In this document: in pieces, positions 37,669-47,580 of the stretch
How the letters are laid out: every line of letters starts with the position of its first letter
Position numbering within the stretch: position 1 is the first letter of the stretch
Assembly (NCBI RefSeq): GCF_900114205.1
Contig: NZ_FOSH01000001.1
Span: 62,001-126,000 of the forward strand
Reading direction: 5' to 3'
DNA: 64,000 nucleotides
DNA from: Methylophaga sulfidovorans
GTDB lineage: Bacteria > Pseudomonadota > Gammaproteobacteria > Nitrosococcales > Methylophagaceae
The notes under the pieces: model-generated
Databases searched by the model: none
The model's input: only the letters and a program-made list of their open reading frames with translations
Told to the model about the DNA's origin: nothing
Program-made: the position numbers and the translations under genes

Positions 37669-39007
37669 TTTTTGTTTCACCCTTTAATGGAATCAACACT
37701 CGGACCTGTAAACCACGTCCTTCTTCCGTATCAAACGCTATACGACCACCGAGTGCTGACACCCTTTCTCGCATACCAATTAAACCAAACCCTTTAACCA
37801 GGTGAGCATCCAGACCTTTACCATCGTCTGTCACGGCGACTTTAATGGTTTCTGCTTCCCGGCGTACTTCAACTTTTACGTGACTGGCGTGGGCGTGTCT
37901 TACGCAGTTGGTGGTACATTCCTGCACCAGTCGATAAATCGTAACCTGTAAAGTATCAGGTAGAGACTCAAATTCCCCGACAAAATCCCACTCCCAGTCA
38001 ATTTCTGGCTGGCGTTCACGCCAGTTATGCAGCATATCTCTTAAAGCTTCTGTTAAGCCTAGATCATCCAATGTCATAGGACGTAGTCGACTCAACATTT
38101 TTCTAACAAGTGATTGAATATGATTAGTGATGGTCTTGACTGAACCCACTTTTTCTTCAATTTCGATCAGATGATTTTCACCTGCAATCCGTTCAATTTC
38201 ACCTAAATCAACTCGAATGCCAAACAGACACGGTGCTAACTCATCATGTAATTCTCTCGCCAGGTCACGCTGTTGTGATTCCTGCAAACTCAGCATATTA
38301 CCGGCAAGCGCGTGATTCTCAACCATGGTCTTTTCTAATACGCTGGCCATATGATTAAAGCGAATCTGGATTGGATTTAACTCTTTCACCGCAGAGGTAT
38401 CAACCCGTGCAGTAAAATCACCCTGCTCAAGGTGACCTAAGGCATCTGACAATTGTGATAGCGGCCTTAAGCCCTGTCGTAGCGCTAAATAGATTAGACT
38501 CAAAATCAGTAATAAAAAGAACACACCCAACCAGAATAAAGTTTGGATATCTTGCCAGACTTCCGTGACTTCATCACTAGGGTCGGCTTCAACAACCAGG
38601 TAACCATAGGATTTACTGCCCTTGGTAATCAGTCGTCTGAAAGCCACGGCTTCCGGTTCCATCATACGAATAAACCAGTCTGGTGCATCGGGTTTATTAA
38701 AAAAGCCGGTTTGATCTTCCTGACCTATCAGTGGTTCGCCATGCATATCTTCGAACCAGGCGCGGATATGACGGGTATGTCGAACACTGTCGACAATCAG
38801 TGTTAATCGCTCACTCAAATCATTCGAAAAACGTAAGGTCGGTAGCGCATTTACCAGCAAACCTTTAGCCAATTGCGTACTGGAAGCCATTTCCTGGGCA
38901 AGCGCTAATCGGGCGTTTTGCACCATGAAATAACCGGCAGCAGCGAAGTTAATCAGCAAAATGATGCTGACTATTATTAGTAATCGTAGTTTTAAACTCA
39001 TGATCAT
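37562..39007 (-). CDS. NarX-type membrane histidine kinase
   Basis: A 481-residue sensor kinase: transmembrane helix at about 7-29, periplasmic sensor domain (about 30-150), second helix at about 152-172, HAMP (175-230), HisKA_3 dimerisation domain with phospho-His in RDLARELHDELAPCLFG, and HATPase_c with VAVTDDGKGLD and GFGLIGMRERVSALGG. The recognisable domain ends at RVLIPLKG; about 32 further residues (NNFGGGRSSDSQSRLPSADS and on) have no family character and are encoded over the start of the response regulator gene. Confidence 0.88.
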   Translation of the reverse strand: MIMSLKLRLLIIVSIILLINFAAAGYFMVQNARLALAQEMASSTQLAKGLLVNALPTLRFSNDLSERLTLIVDSVRHTRHIRAWFEDMHGEPLIGQEDQTGFFNKPDAPDWFIRMMEPEAVAFRRLITKGSKSYGYLVVEADPSDEVTEVWQDIQTLFWLGVFFLLLILSLIYLALRQGLRPLSQLSDALGHLEQGDFTARVDTSAVKELNPIQIRFNHMASVLEKTMVENHALAGNMLSLQESQQRDLARELHDELAPCLFGIRVDLGEIERIAGENHLIEIEEKVGSVKTITNHIQSLVRKMLSRLRPMTLDDLGLTEALRDMLHNWRERQPEIDWEWDFVGEFESLPDTLQVTIYRLVQECTTNCVRHAHASHVKVEVRREAETIKVAVTDDGKGLDAHLVKGFGLIGMRERVSALGGRIAFDTEEGRGLQVRVLIPLKGETKNETGINNFGGGRSSDSQSRLPSADSTNSIGYSHRS

Positions 39008-39073
39008 CAGTACAATAGCTGAGATAAGTTTAGAATTATCGCACAGTTACAACGGAGACGATTAGGAAACAGC

Positions 39074-40354
39074 ATGCAAAATAATCACGATTTGTTCCAA
39101 AAAGCCCAAAAACATATTCCAGGCGGCGTTAATTCGCCCGTTCGCGCATTCAAAGGTGTTGGCGGTGATCCCGTATTTTTCCGTGAAGGAAAAGGCGCAT
39201 GGCTGACAGATGCGACGGGTAAAAAATATGTGGACTACATTGGTTCCTGGGGGCCGATGATTGTCGGTCACGCACATCAGGAAGTGATTGATGCTGTCAA
39301 AGAGGCGGTTAATCATGGTTTAGGTTTTGGCGCACCAACAGAAATCGAAACCACAATGGCCGATTTGGTTTGTGAGCTAGTGCCTTCTATGGAATTAGTC
39401 CGCATGGTCAGTTCTGGTACTGAAGCGACCATGAGTGCCATTCGCTTAGCTCGTGGTTATACTGGCCGCGACAAAATCGTCAAATTTGAAGGTTGCTATC
39501 ACGGCCACGCTGATTCCTTATTAGTGAAAGCAGGTTCTGGCGCGTTAACTTTAGGTGTGCCTTCTTCTGCAGGCGTACCCGCCTCATTAGCAGAACATAC
39601 GCTGACCTTGCGCTATAACGACCTCGAGTCTGTCAAAGCCTGTTTCAAAGAAGCGGGCGATCAGATTGCCTGCATCATCATTGAGCCGGTTGCTGGCAAT
39701 ATGAACTGTATCCCTCCTGTTCCTGGATTCCTTGAAGGATTACGCGCTATCTGCGATGAGTACGGTGCTGTACTGATTTTTGACGAAGTGATGACAGGTT
39801 TCCGTGTGGCTCTTGGTGGTGCACAGGCGCATTACAACATCACGCCTGATCTCACGACTTTCGGTAAAATTATTGGTGGTGGTCTGCCAGTTGGCGCCTT
39901 CGGTGGCAAACGCGAAGTTATGGAACATATCGCGCCACTGGGTCCTGTTTATCAGGCCGGTACCTTATCAGGTAATCCTATTGCGATGGCCGCGGGCCTG
40001 ACAACATTAAAACTGATTCAAGCCTCTGGATTTCATGACGCATTAACAAAAACCACTGAAACATTAGTCTCAGGATTACAGGAACTGGCTAATAACGCCG
40101 GTATTCCAATGACGACAAATCAGGTTGGCGGTATGTTTGGCCTATTCTTCACCGAAGAAAAACAGGTGAATTTTTACGAACAAGTAGTAGCCTGTGATCA
40201 GGAGCGTTTGAAACACTTCTTCCACTTAATGCTTGATAACGGTGTGTATCTGGCGCCATCAGCATTTGAAGCAGGTTTCGTGTCTGCAGCACACGGTCAG
40301 CAAGAAATCGAGCATACCTTATCGGCAGCAAAAGCCGCTTTCGCCGCTTTATAA
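39074..40354 (+). CDS. hemL: Glutamate-1-semialdehyde 2,1-aminomutase
   Basis: A 426-residue PLP enzyme making 5-aminolevulinate for heme, siroheme and cobalamin by the C5 pathway. The PLP lysine is in [18 protein letters not shown]. Other segments are [36 protein letters not shown] and [11 protein letters not shown]-like [16 protein letters not shown]. The gene is transcribed away from the kinase gene across a 66-base spacer. Confidence 0.97.
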   Translation: MQNNHDLFQKAQKHIPGGVNSPVRAFKGVGGDPVFFREGKGAWLTDATGKKYVDYIGSWGPMIVGHAHQEVIDAVKEAVNHGLGFGAPTEIETTMADLVCELVPSMELVRMVSSGTEATMSAIRLARGYTGRDKIVKFEGCYHGHADSLLVKAGSGALTLGVPSSAGVPASLAEHTLTLRYNDLESVKACFKEAGDQIACIIIEPVAGNMNCIPPVPGFLEGLRAICDEYGAVLIFDEVMTGFRVALGGAQAHYNITPDLTTFGKIIGGGLPVGAFGGKREVMEHIAPLGPVYQAGTLSGNPIAMAAGLTTLKLIQASGFHDALTKTTETLVSGLQELANNAGIPMTTNQVGGMFGLFFTEEKQVNFYEQVVACDQERLKHFFHLMLDNGVYLAPSAFEAGFVSAAHGQQEIEHTLSAAKAAFAAL

Positions 40355-40367
40355 ATCACCATTACCT

Positions 40368-40408
40368 GTACAAAGCCATACATGCTAAGCAGATGTATGG
40401 CTTTGTAC
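40368..40408. terminator. Long perfect hairpin after hemL
   Basis: A 16-bp perfect inverted repeat (GTACAAAGCCATACAT, 40368-40383, and ATGTATGGCTTTGTAC, 40393-40408) with a 9-base loop, 14 bases after the hemL stop. There is no clear T-tract after it, so it may be a 3' stabilising or processing hairpin rather than an intrinsic terminator. Confidence 0.55.
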
Positions 40409-40459
40409 GTTAAGATGGTATATATGCCATCTATATAAATCTAAGATATTGAATTAACT

Positions 40460-41908
40460 ATGAATACGCTTTACTGGCACGACTATGAAACTTCTGGCAC
40501 GGATCCCCGTTATGACAGACCTTTGCAGTTTGCCGGTATTCGTACCGATGAAGATCTTAATATTATCGGCGAGCCGTTGATGATTTATTGCAAACCTGCC
40601 AATGACTTTCTGCCTCATCCACAAGCTTCTTTAATCACTGGCATTACGCCACAAAAAGCACAGCAGGAAGGTTTAACAGAAGCTGAATTCATTGCCCGCA
40701 TTCATGCCGAACTTGCTGAACCTGGTACCTGTGGTGTCGGTTATAACAGCTTACGATTTGATGACGAGTTCACGCGTTTTAGTTTGTTTCGTAATTTTTA
40801 TGATGCTTATGCCCGTGAATGGCAGAATGGTAATTCCCGTTGGGATATTATCGACATGGTCAGACTCACTCGAGCTTTGAGACCAGAAGGTATTAACTGG
40901 CCTGATCGCGAAGACGGCAAGCCCAGCTTTCGCTTAGAGCATTTAACTGCAGCCAATAATATTGAACAAGTAGGTGCTCACGATGCCTTAGTTGATGTTT
41001 ATGCCACCATAGAAATTGCCAAACTTATCAAAAATGCCCAACCCAAATTATTTGATTACGTTTATCAGAATCGCCGCAAAAACAATATCGCACCGCTGCT
41101 CAATATTCATGAAAGAACCCCGGTCATCCATGTATCAAGGATGTATCCAAGTGAATATTGCGGTACTGCTCTGGTAGTGCCTTTAGCAAAAGAGCCGACT
41201 AATCCTAATGCCGTTATTGTCTATGACTGTCGTTACGATCCTAGCGATTTAATAGAGCTTGATGCAGAGATATTACAACAACGTTTATTCACCCCTTCGG
41301 CTGAGTTGCCTGAAGGCGTAGAGCGTCCTGCACTGAAAACAATACATATCAATAAATGTCCGGTAGTTGTACCAGCAGCGACATTAAATGATGCTGCTGC
41401 TCAGCGCTTGCATATTGATCGCGCTCAACACCAACACCATCTTGATATGTTAAATGCGGCTGGCGATTTAACAGCTAAGCTCTCGCAAATATTCACACCT
41501 AAACCATTTGATCCGGTATCTGATCCCGATGCAAGCCTCTATAGCGGTGGTTTTTTCAGTGACAATGACAAACGCAAAATGGAGCTAATTCGTTCAGCTG
41601 AGCCTGATATGTTAAAGACGCTGTCTATCCCTTTTGAAGACTCACGTCTGGCCGAAATGTTGTTCCGCTACCGTGCTCGTAACTGGCCAGACTCGCTGAG
41701 TGAAGATGAGCAGGAGCAATGGCTGCAATATCGCCAGCAACGACTGGCAGATGAGACATCAGGCTCTATTCTCAACTTTTCACGGTTTTATTCAGCGCTT
41801 GCCGAAGCTAAGCAACAGGATTTATCTGAACAAAAACAAAAGGTCCTGGCTGAATTAAGCCATTACGCCAGCTGGCTGGCTGCTGAACTTGGTTATCAAA
41901 CGAAATAA
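40460..41908 (+). CDS. sbcB: Exodeoxyribonuclease I
   Basis: A 482-residue single-strand DNA 3'-5' exonuclease used in mismatch repair and recombination. DEDDh motifs: LYWHDYETSGTDPRYDRPLQFAGIR in pieces (D and E), VGYNSLRFDDEFTRFSLFRNFYDAY (D), and NIEQVGAHDALVDVYATI (H and D). The C-terminal SH3-like and helical domains follow, with normal length for ExoI. A second short dyad (AGATGG and CCATCT around TATATATG) lies upstream at 40413-40432. Confidence 0.95.
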   Translation: MNTLYWHDYETSGTDPRYDRPLQFAGIRTDEDLNIIGEPLMIYCKPANDFLPHPQASLITGITPQKAQQEGLTEAEFIARIHAELAEPGTCGVGYNSLRFDDEFTRFSLFRNFYDAYAREWQNGNSRWDIIDMVRLTRALRPEGINWPDREDGKPSFRLEHLTAANNIEQVGAHDALVDVYATIEIAKLIKNAQPKLFDYVYQNRRKNNIAPLLNIHERTPVIHVSRMYPSEYCGTALVVPLAKEPTNPNAVIVYDCRYDPSDLIELDAEILQQRLFTPSAELPEGVERPALKTIHINKCPVVVPAATLNDAAAQRLHIDRAQHQHHLDMLNAAGDLTAKLSQIFTPKPFDPVSDPDASLYSGGFFSDNDKRKMELIRSAEPDMLKTLSIPFEDSRLAEMLFRYRARNWPDSLSEDEQEQWLQYRQQRLADETSGSILNFSRFYSALAEAKQQDLSEQKQKVLAELSHYASWLAAELGYQTK

Positions 41909-41909
41909 T

Positions 41910-43421
41910 ATGGCCCAGCAAGTCGACATTCTGCTTACCACCCTGAATGCCCGTTTTATGCACTCGGCATTTGGGCTTAGGTATCTACTTGCCAACCTGG
42001 AAGAGCTTGAAGCCAGGGCGAAAGTCATTGAGTTCACCATTCAGGAACAAACACTGAATATTGCTGAACAGCTATTAAAGTACCAAGCTAAAATTATTGG
42101 CTTGAGTGTCTATATCTGGAATATTCGTGAAATCACTGACATTGTCACCGTGATTAAACAAATCTCACCCGAAACGGTTATCGTCCTTGGCGGTCCTGAA
42201 GTCGGCCATTACCCCGATATACCTGATATCTGTGAATTAGCCGATTTTGTTATCAGTGGCCCGGGCGAAAAAAGCTTCCGTGAGCTGTGTCGTCAAATAT
42301 TGACTCAATCACAGCCAAAGACGAAATATATTGACGGTATTGCCACAGATTTAGCCGAACTCACGCTGCCTTATCACCTCTACAACGAGGAAGATATTCG
42401 TAACAGACTTATTTATGTCGAAGCTTCCCGTGGCTGTCCGTTTAAATGTGAATTTTGTTTGTCTGCCTTAGACAAAACTGCAACGGCCTTCCCGCTTGAA
42501 TCCTTTCTGACAGAAATGGATGCATTATGGCAACGCGGTGTGCGTAACTTTAAATTTATTGATCGCACATTTAATCTGAAAGTTTCTACCAGCATACGTA
42601 TTCTGGAATTTTTCTTAGAGCGGATGACGGATGATTTATATCTTCACTTTGAAGTGGTGCCTGATAATTTGCCCGACAAATTGAAAGAAGCGCTGAAACG
42701 TTTCCCACCAAATAGTTTGCAATTTGAAATCGGTATTCAGACTTTTGATAGTGATATTCAAACTCTGATCAGCCGTAAACAAAACAATGACAAAACGCGG
42801 GAAAATATTCGCTGGCTAAGAGAACATACTGGTGCTCACTTACATACAGATCTGATCTTTGGTCTGCCCAGCGACACTTTGGATAATTTTGCTGAAAGTT
42901 TTAATCAATTGGTCGCACTCAATCCGCATGAAATTCAGTTAGGCATTCTAAAACGCTTACGAGGTGCACCACTCAATCGCCATAACGATAACTTCGCGTT
43001 GAACTATAATCCTCAAGCACCGTATAACATTTTATCGACCAGCACTATCGACTTTATGACCATGCAACGGGTGAATCGTTTTGCACGTTTCTGGGACATG
43101 ATTGGAAACTCCGGCCGCTTCATTAACACCTTGCCACTCATTCTTGCTGACGATGCGTTTGCCCGCTTTATGCTTGTGTCTGAACGACTTTTTGAAATAA
43201 GTGGCAGTACCTGGAAAATTGCGCTTAAGCGCTTGTTTGAACTACTCTTTGTTGTGTTGACTGAAGATTTGGCCATTGATGAACAGTCAGTCAAAGATCA
43301 TCTAAAACTTGATTATGCCCGAGCAGGTGTGAAAGGTATTCCGGACTACGAAAACTTACCCAGTTTGAATAAACCCGCCAAAGCTGGGGTCGCCAATAAG
43401 CGTCAGCGATATCATGGCTAA
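41910..43421 (+). CDS. B12-binding domain radical SAM protein
   Basis: A 503-residue protein: N-terminal cobalamin-binding Rossmann domain (about 1-145, with KIIGLSVYIWN and VIVLGGPEVGHYPDIPDI), a radical SAM domain with the cluster motif GCPFKCEFCLSAL at about residues 180-187, and a C-terminal DUF4080-type region. The cobalamin-dependent radical SAM class usually performs methylation or thioether chemistry, but the substrate of this subgroup is not known to me. The start at 41910 avoids overlap with sbcB, which ends one base earlier, so the genes are probably co-transcribed. Confidence 0.88.
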   Translation: MAQQVDILLTTLNARFMHSAFGLRYLLANLEELEARAKVIEFTIQEQTLNIAEQLLKYQAKIIGLSVYIWNIREITDIVTVIKQISPETVIVLGGPEVGHYPDIPDICELADFVISGPGEKSFRELCRQILTQSQPKTKYIDGIATDLAELTLPYHLYNEEDIRNRLIYVEASRGCPFKCEFCLSALDKTATAFPLESFLTEMDALWQRGVRNFKFIDRTFNLKVSTSIRILEFFLERMTDDLYLHFEVVPDNLPDKLKEALKRFPPNSLQFEIGIQTFDSDIQTLISRKQNNDKTRENIRWLREHTGAHLHTDLIFGLPSDTLDNFAESFNQLVALNPHEIQLGILKRLRGAPLNRHNDNFALNYNPQAPYNILSTSTIDFMTMQRVNRFARFWDMIGNSGRFINTLPLILADDAFARFMLVSERLFEISGSTWKIALKRLFELLFVVLTEDLAIDEQSVKDHLKLDYARAGVKGIPDYENLPSLNKPAKAGVANKRQRYHG

Positions 43422-43481
43422 TGATTGTAGAGCTTTTCAATACGGCAATATATACGCTCATAAACTCATGAGAGACGAGCT

Positions 43482-43697
43482 ATGACCAGACAATCCAACT
43501 CAGCTCAAAAAGGTATTCCCAGCCCCTGTCTGCGAAAATGCTGTCTGGACGAACGTGATGTCTGTTTGGGCTGTTATCGTCGGATTGATGAGATCACTGG
43601 CTGGACAGCAATGGATGATACGGCGAGATTGCAAACCTTAGAGCGTTGCCAGCAACGCCGACAATTGCGTTTATCACAAAAAAGAAAAATTAAATAA
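43482..43697 (+). CDS. DUF1289 family small Cys-rich protein
   Basis: A 71-residue protein with the family signature PSPCLRKCCLDERDVCLGCYRRIDEITGW: four conserved Cys likely to bind a metal ion. The tail is basic (RLSQKRKIK). Function unknown. It is convergent with and overlaps the isochorismatase-like gene by 8 bases. Confidence 0.85.
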   Translation: MTRQSNSAQKGIPSPCLRKCCLDERDVCLGCYRRIDEITGWTAMDDTARLQTLERCQQRRQLRLSQKRKIK

Positions 43698-44256
43698 TCA
43701 GTTTTGAGATGGTTTTAAACTGAGGGTGACGGGCATCACCAATACACTCGAATAATAATGACTCAATATTGGTAATCACGGCCCCCGCTTCACGGAGTCT
43801 GGTTAGGGCATTCAGGTAATTCTTATTATCACGTGAACATACCGCTTCTTCTATCACAAAGACCTCAAACCCTTGTTTAAGCAGATCCAAAGCTGTCTGT
43901 AAAACGCAGATATGTGTTTCCATTCCGCTGAGAAATACTTGCTGATATCCCGATTGTTTGAGTGCATCTGCAATAGCATCAACCTGCCAGGCTGAAAAAT
44001 GTGTTTTCTCAAAAGTAGGAGTGTTAGCAGGCAAAGCCTCCTGAATACCTGCCACAGTGTGACCTAAACCTTTGGGATATTGCTCAGTCACTAACACAGG
44101 CAAGGCTAACGCATCAGCCGCAGCGAGCAGAGTCTGCATAGTTTTTTGAATCTGCTGCTGTTGTTCTTGTGGCATGGCTGACAGAAGTCGATCTTGTATA
44201 TCGACTACCATCAGCACGCCCTTTTCTGCACTGGCGATGGATAAGGCCTGACTCAC
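43690..44256 (-). CDS. Isochorismatase-like cysteine hydrolase
   Basis: A 188-residue member of the cysteine hydrolase superfamily. Catalytic Asp is in LMVVDIQDRLL, Lys in PTFEKTHFSAW and Cys in SGMETHICVLQTALDLL. The family includes nicotinamidases and hydrolases of unknown substrate (YcaC-like); specificity cannot be assigned. It starts at a GTG immediately after the tolC stop, so it is co-transcribed with tolC. Confidence 0.85.
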   Translation of the reverse strand: MSQALSIASAEKGVLMVVDIQDRLLSAMPQEQQQQIQKTMQTLLAAADALALPVLVTEQYPKGLGHTVAGIQEALPANTPTFEKTHFSAWQVDAIADALKQSGYQQVFLSGMETHICVLQTALDLLKQGFEVFVIEEAVCSRDNKNYLNALTRLREAGAVITNIESLLFECIGDARHPQFKTISKLII

Positions 44257-45579
44257 TTAAGAAGAACCTTTACCCAGCCAGTTATTGATATCTACTAAGT
44301 CATTCACACTTAAAATACCAGCGGCTTGTTTTAAACGCAGCGTGTCTAAAATGTAATTATAACGAGAGCGTGCATAATCACGTTTTGCACTGAACAGATT
44401 CCGACGCGCATTAAGCACATCAACAGTTGTCCGAGTGCCAACATCGTAACCAGCTTCCGTTGACTCTAATGCTTTTTCGTTAGAAACCACTGCTTGTTTA
44501 AGCGCTTTCACACTACTGATGCCAGACATCACACCATTGTATGACTCACGGGTTTGCCGGGTCACCGCACGACGTTGTTGCTCTTCAACCTGCATAGTCT
44601 CATCTAAACGATGACCCGCTTCACGGGTTCTGGAGGAGACCGCACCGCCCGAATAGATGGGCAGATTAAATTCAAGGCCAATCGTTTCATTGGTGGCATT
44701 GTTACGGCCATTAATACCATCGCTAGCAGAGTTATAGTTCTTTTGTGCAACAATGCCTAAAGAGGGATAGTGACCACTGCGTTGCAATTCAATCGTTTGT
44801 TTTGCAGCTTCAACATTAATATTGGCAAGCAATAATGAGGGGTTTTGTGAAATCGCTGTTTCACTCCAGGCATCAATACTTGCAGGTTCTGGTTTGACCA
44901 ATGGTGATTCACCATATAAGCCGACCAGCTCGTCAATATATTTACCAGCCGTTTCACGCAGTTGCTCTTGAGCGTTGGCCAGATCATTTTGAGCCTGAAT
45001 CACTCTGGCATTGGCCAAATCATAAGCTGCTTGTGATTCAGTAATATCGGTAATCGTCGCCATGCCAACATCAAAACGCTGTTGCATTTGTTCTAACTGT
45101 TTTGCAATGGCTTCTCGTTCTGCCAAAGCAAACGTTAGATCATCCTGTGCGCCTAATACACCAAAATAGCGTTCTGCAACGCGTAGTGTTAGAGATTGTT
45201 CAGCAATAGTGTAACTGGCATCAGCCCCTTTCATGGCGATTTCAGCCTGGGTTTTCTGCACAAAATTCTCACGTTTATAAACTGACTGAGTCAGGCTTAA
45301 AGTATAGCCATGACTTGTATAGTCTGTGTTACCGGTAAAAAGACGTGATGACGAATCTAACCATGTTTTACTTTCATTCGCCGATAGACCAACCTGTGGC
45401 AAAAAGTTAGCAATAGCCTGGTCATCGAGCTCACCAACAGCTTGACGGGATGCGGCTTCTGCTAAAAGCTGTGGATCACTATTAAGAGATAGTTTGTATA
45501 CATCTAATAAATCTTCAGCCCAAACAGAGCTAGAAAATAATGCCGAAGCAATCAATGCGCCTAACGCAATTTTTTTCAT
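44257..45579 (-). CDS. tolC: TolC-family outer membrane efflux protein
   Basis: A 440-residue outer-membrane channel with a signal peptide (ending VWAEDLLDVYKLS) and two long TolC repeats rich in heptads. Signatures are LLDVYKLSLNSDPQLLAEAA at the start of repeat 1 and QNPSLLLANINVEAAKQTIELQRSGHYPSLGIVAQKNYNS in repeat 2, with the C-terminal GYDVGTRTTVDVLNARRNLFSAKRDYARSRYNYIL, all quoted in part. It provides the exit duct for type I secretion and RND/ABC efflux. The order Pcm-like, rhodanese, tolC is common in gammaproteobacteria. Confidence 0.95.
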   Translation of the reverse strand: MKKIALGALIASALFSSSVWAEDLLDVYKLSLNSDPQLLAEAASRQAVGELDDQAIANFLPQVGLSANESKTWLDSSSRLFTGNTDYTSHGYTLSLTQSVYKRENFVQKTQAEIAMKGADASYTIAEQSLTLRVAERYFGVLGAQDDLTFALAEREAIAKQLEQMQQRFDVGMATITDITESQAAYDLANARVIQAQNDLANAQEQLRETAGKYIDELVGLYGESPLVKPEPASIDAWSETAISQNPSLLLANINVEAAKQTIELQRSGHYPSLGIVAQKNYNSASDGINGRNNATNETIGLEFNLPIYSGGAVSSRTREAGHRLDETMQVEEQQRRAVTRQTRESYNGVMSGISSVKALKQAVVSNEKALESTEAGYDVGTRTTVDVLNARRNLFSAKRDYARSRYNYILDTLRLKQAAGILSVNDLVDINNWLGKGSS

Positions 45580-45619
45580 TTTCCTTCCTTAGGAGTCATT
45601 CAGATGATGGTATTCAGTA

Positions 45620-45943
45620 TTAATATGTCGACATTGTAGTATCGACATCAACTGCCCAGCCATTCATACCACCATCAAGATTAATCACATCATTAAAACC
45701 AACGTGTTCAAGAAACTGCCCGACCTGGGCACTTCGTTTTCCGCTACGACAAATAATCGCAACCGTTTTATTCTGATAAGGTCCTAACTCTTCCAGACGC
45801 GCAGGAATCTCGTTCATCGGAATGTGCATTGCCCCTTCAATCATGCCGTGAACCAATTCATGGCTTTCACGAACATCAATCATTACCGGTGGCGCTTCAC
45901 TTAATAACAAAGTGCTAAATTCAGTGGCGGTCATTTGTTTCAT
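45620..45943 (-). CDS. Rhodanese-like sulfurtransferase
   Basis: A 107-residue single-domain rhodanese of GlpE type. The active-site Cys is in AIICRSGKRSAQVG, and the N-terminal landmark is MIDVRESHELVHGMI with HIPMNEIPARL. It is probably a cytosolic sulfur carrier or thiosulfate transferase; no substrate is evident. It lies between the Pcm-like gene and tolC. Confidence 0.9.
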   Translation of the reverse strand: MKQMTATEFSTLLLSEAPPVMIDVRESHELVHGMIEGAMHIPMNEIPARLEELGPYQNKTVAIICRSGKRSAQVGQFLEHVGFNDVINLDGGMNGWAVDVDTTMSTY

Positions 45944-45957
45944 GTTTTTACTCTGGC

Positions 45958-46614
45958 TTAGAATTCAAATTGTTGGATTGGTTCACCGTTAATCATGTAG
46001 GGAATAACGGTCTCAAATAAAAATTTTGGCTGCCATTCTCTTTCATTCATTCGTGTGATTAATTGAACCGACATTGCAGGCGCTGTGCCTGTCACTATCA
46101 ATAATTTCCCACCAACTTTCAAACTTTGTAAATAGTCATCAGGGATCTGTGCACAGGCTGCCGTAATAACGATTGTGTCAACACGCTCAACTAACGGCCA
46201 TCCCTGACTGGCATCACCAACCGTTAACGTGACATTTCTGATATCTGCTTTAGCTAAACGTTCAGCGGCTAACTCAGACAGATCAGCATAATATTCAACA
46301 GAGATAACATGCTTTGAGAGTTTAGCCAGTAATGCTGTGAAATAGCCTGATCCGGTTCCTATTTCCAACACATTTGTTTCAGGTGCTAAATCAAGCGCCT
46401 GTAAAAAACGACCTTCCAATATAGGCGTTAACATACATTGCTCATGAGCAATGGTTAGCATCGTATCGGCATACGCCATGCCCACCGAATCCTCGTCAAC
46501 AAAGTCCGCCCTGACAACATCTGACATCACAGCTAAAACTGTGTCATTCAGGACTTCACTAGGACGAACTTGTTGAATGACCATATTGGTATGAGCATGA
46601 TTTAGCGAAGACAC
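45958..46614 (-). CDS. Pcm-like SAM methyltransferase (tolC-linked)
   Basis: A 218-residue protein of the PCMT family, with SAM motif VLEIGTGSGYFTALLAKL and later DTIVITAACAQIPDDYL. It differs from the true Pcm in this window: the active-site loop reads YADTMLTIAHEQCMLTPIL in place of the GQTISQP loop, so the catalytic Ser/Thr of isoaspartyl repair is missing. It is therefore a paralogue of uncertain activity, conserved next to rhodanese and tolC. Confidence 0.85.
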   Translation of the reverse strand: MSSLNHAHTNMVIQQVRPSEVLNDTVLAVMSDVVRADFVDEDSVGMAYADTMLTIAHEQCMLTPILEGRFLQALDLAPETNVLEIGTGSGYFTALLAKLSKHVISVEYYADLSELAAERLAKADIRNVTLTVGDASQGWPLVERVDTIVITAACAQIPDDYLQSLKVGGKLLIVTGTAPAMSVQLITRMNEREWQPKFLFETVIPYMINGEPIQQFEF

Positions 46615-46791
46615 ATGTTGCCCCTATTATTGAGCTATGGCAGTTAGGAGACTAAGGATAAGTGCTTTCTTATATAGGTGCAACCATAGAGGAAATAGGG
46701 GAATATTAATATATGCTAATTCTGTGTTTTATTGTCAGATATGGATAAGCATAGACATCTAACCCATCAAGTCTGGCGCACTTAATACGGT

Positions 46792-47580
46792 CTATTTTTT
46801 TCCTGTAGCCCGATGAAATAATGGCTCATGAACTGACTCACGAGAGAAACGCCAACAAGCAATACTTATTGCCATCACTGAAAAAACGACCAGCACCGTA
46901 ATATCAGTCATGATAGAAAAATCACTATTCGCGGTCGGCACAACATGTTTCATCAAATCGACACCATAGCTAAATGGATTGATTAACACGACATATTTCA
47001 GCATGTCTGGTAATTGATTGACAGGATAAAGCGCCCCACTTAAGAAAAAGACTGGGAAAATGAAAAAATTCATAATCACCGCGAAATTGTCCAAGGTTTT
47101 AGACCATGCGGCGATCAAACCGCCTATTGCCGCACAGCATACGGCTGTCGCTAAAGCGGGTAATAATAACCATAAAGCCACTTGCACATCGATTAAGCCC
47201 ATCACCGTTAAGATGACTAATAACAGAATGGCCTGAACCATCGCGGTAATGGCCGCAGCAATTAATTTGGCGATAACAATTAAATAATGAGGAATTGGGG
47301 CAATCAACATCATCCGCATCACCCCAAATTCTTTATCATAAACAAGGGTCAATGCTGACAATAAAGCAGCAAATAATAATGTCATCGCCACAATGCCAGG
47401 CACTAGAAAACTGAGGTAACCAGCTTGCTGCTCACCCTGCAACATACTGCCAACACCAGAACCTATCACCAGCAGCCAAATCATTGGTCTGACCATGGCA
47501 CTGATCAGTCTTGCACGTTGACGGAAGACCTTGGTCAGCTCTCTTGCCACCACAGCCTTAACGGCGAGCATATGTGTCAT
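46792..47580 (-). CDS. ABC-2 type permease of the pqq-linked transporter
   Basis: A 262-residue inner-membrane permease with six hydrophobic segments and the ABC-2 pattern (YDKEFGVMRMMLIAPIPHYLIVIAKL in part; NPFSYGVDLMKHV near the end). It overlaps the ATPase gene by 4 bases (ATGA). With that ATPase it forms an exporter of the DrrAB type. ABC genes of this kind travel with PQQ-dependent alcohol dehydrogenase and PQQ genes in methylotrophs; the cargo is unknown. Confidence 0.88.
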   Translation of the reverse strand: MTHMLAVKAVVARELTKVFRQRARLISAMVRPMIWLLVIGSGVGSMLQGEQQAGYLSFLVPGIVAMTLLFAALLSALTLVYDKEFGVMRMMLIAPIPHYLIVIAKLIAAAITAMVQAILLLVILTVMGLIDVQVALWLLLPALATAVCCAAIGGLIAAWSKTLDNFAVIMNFFIFPVFFLSGALYPVNQLPDMLKYVVLINPFSYGVDLMKHVVPTANSDFSIMTDITVLVVFSVMAISIACWRFSRESVHEPLFHRATGKK

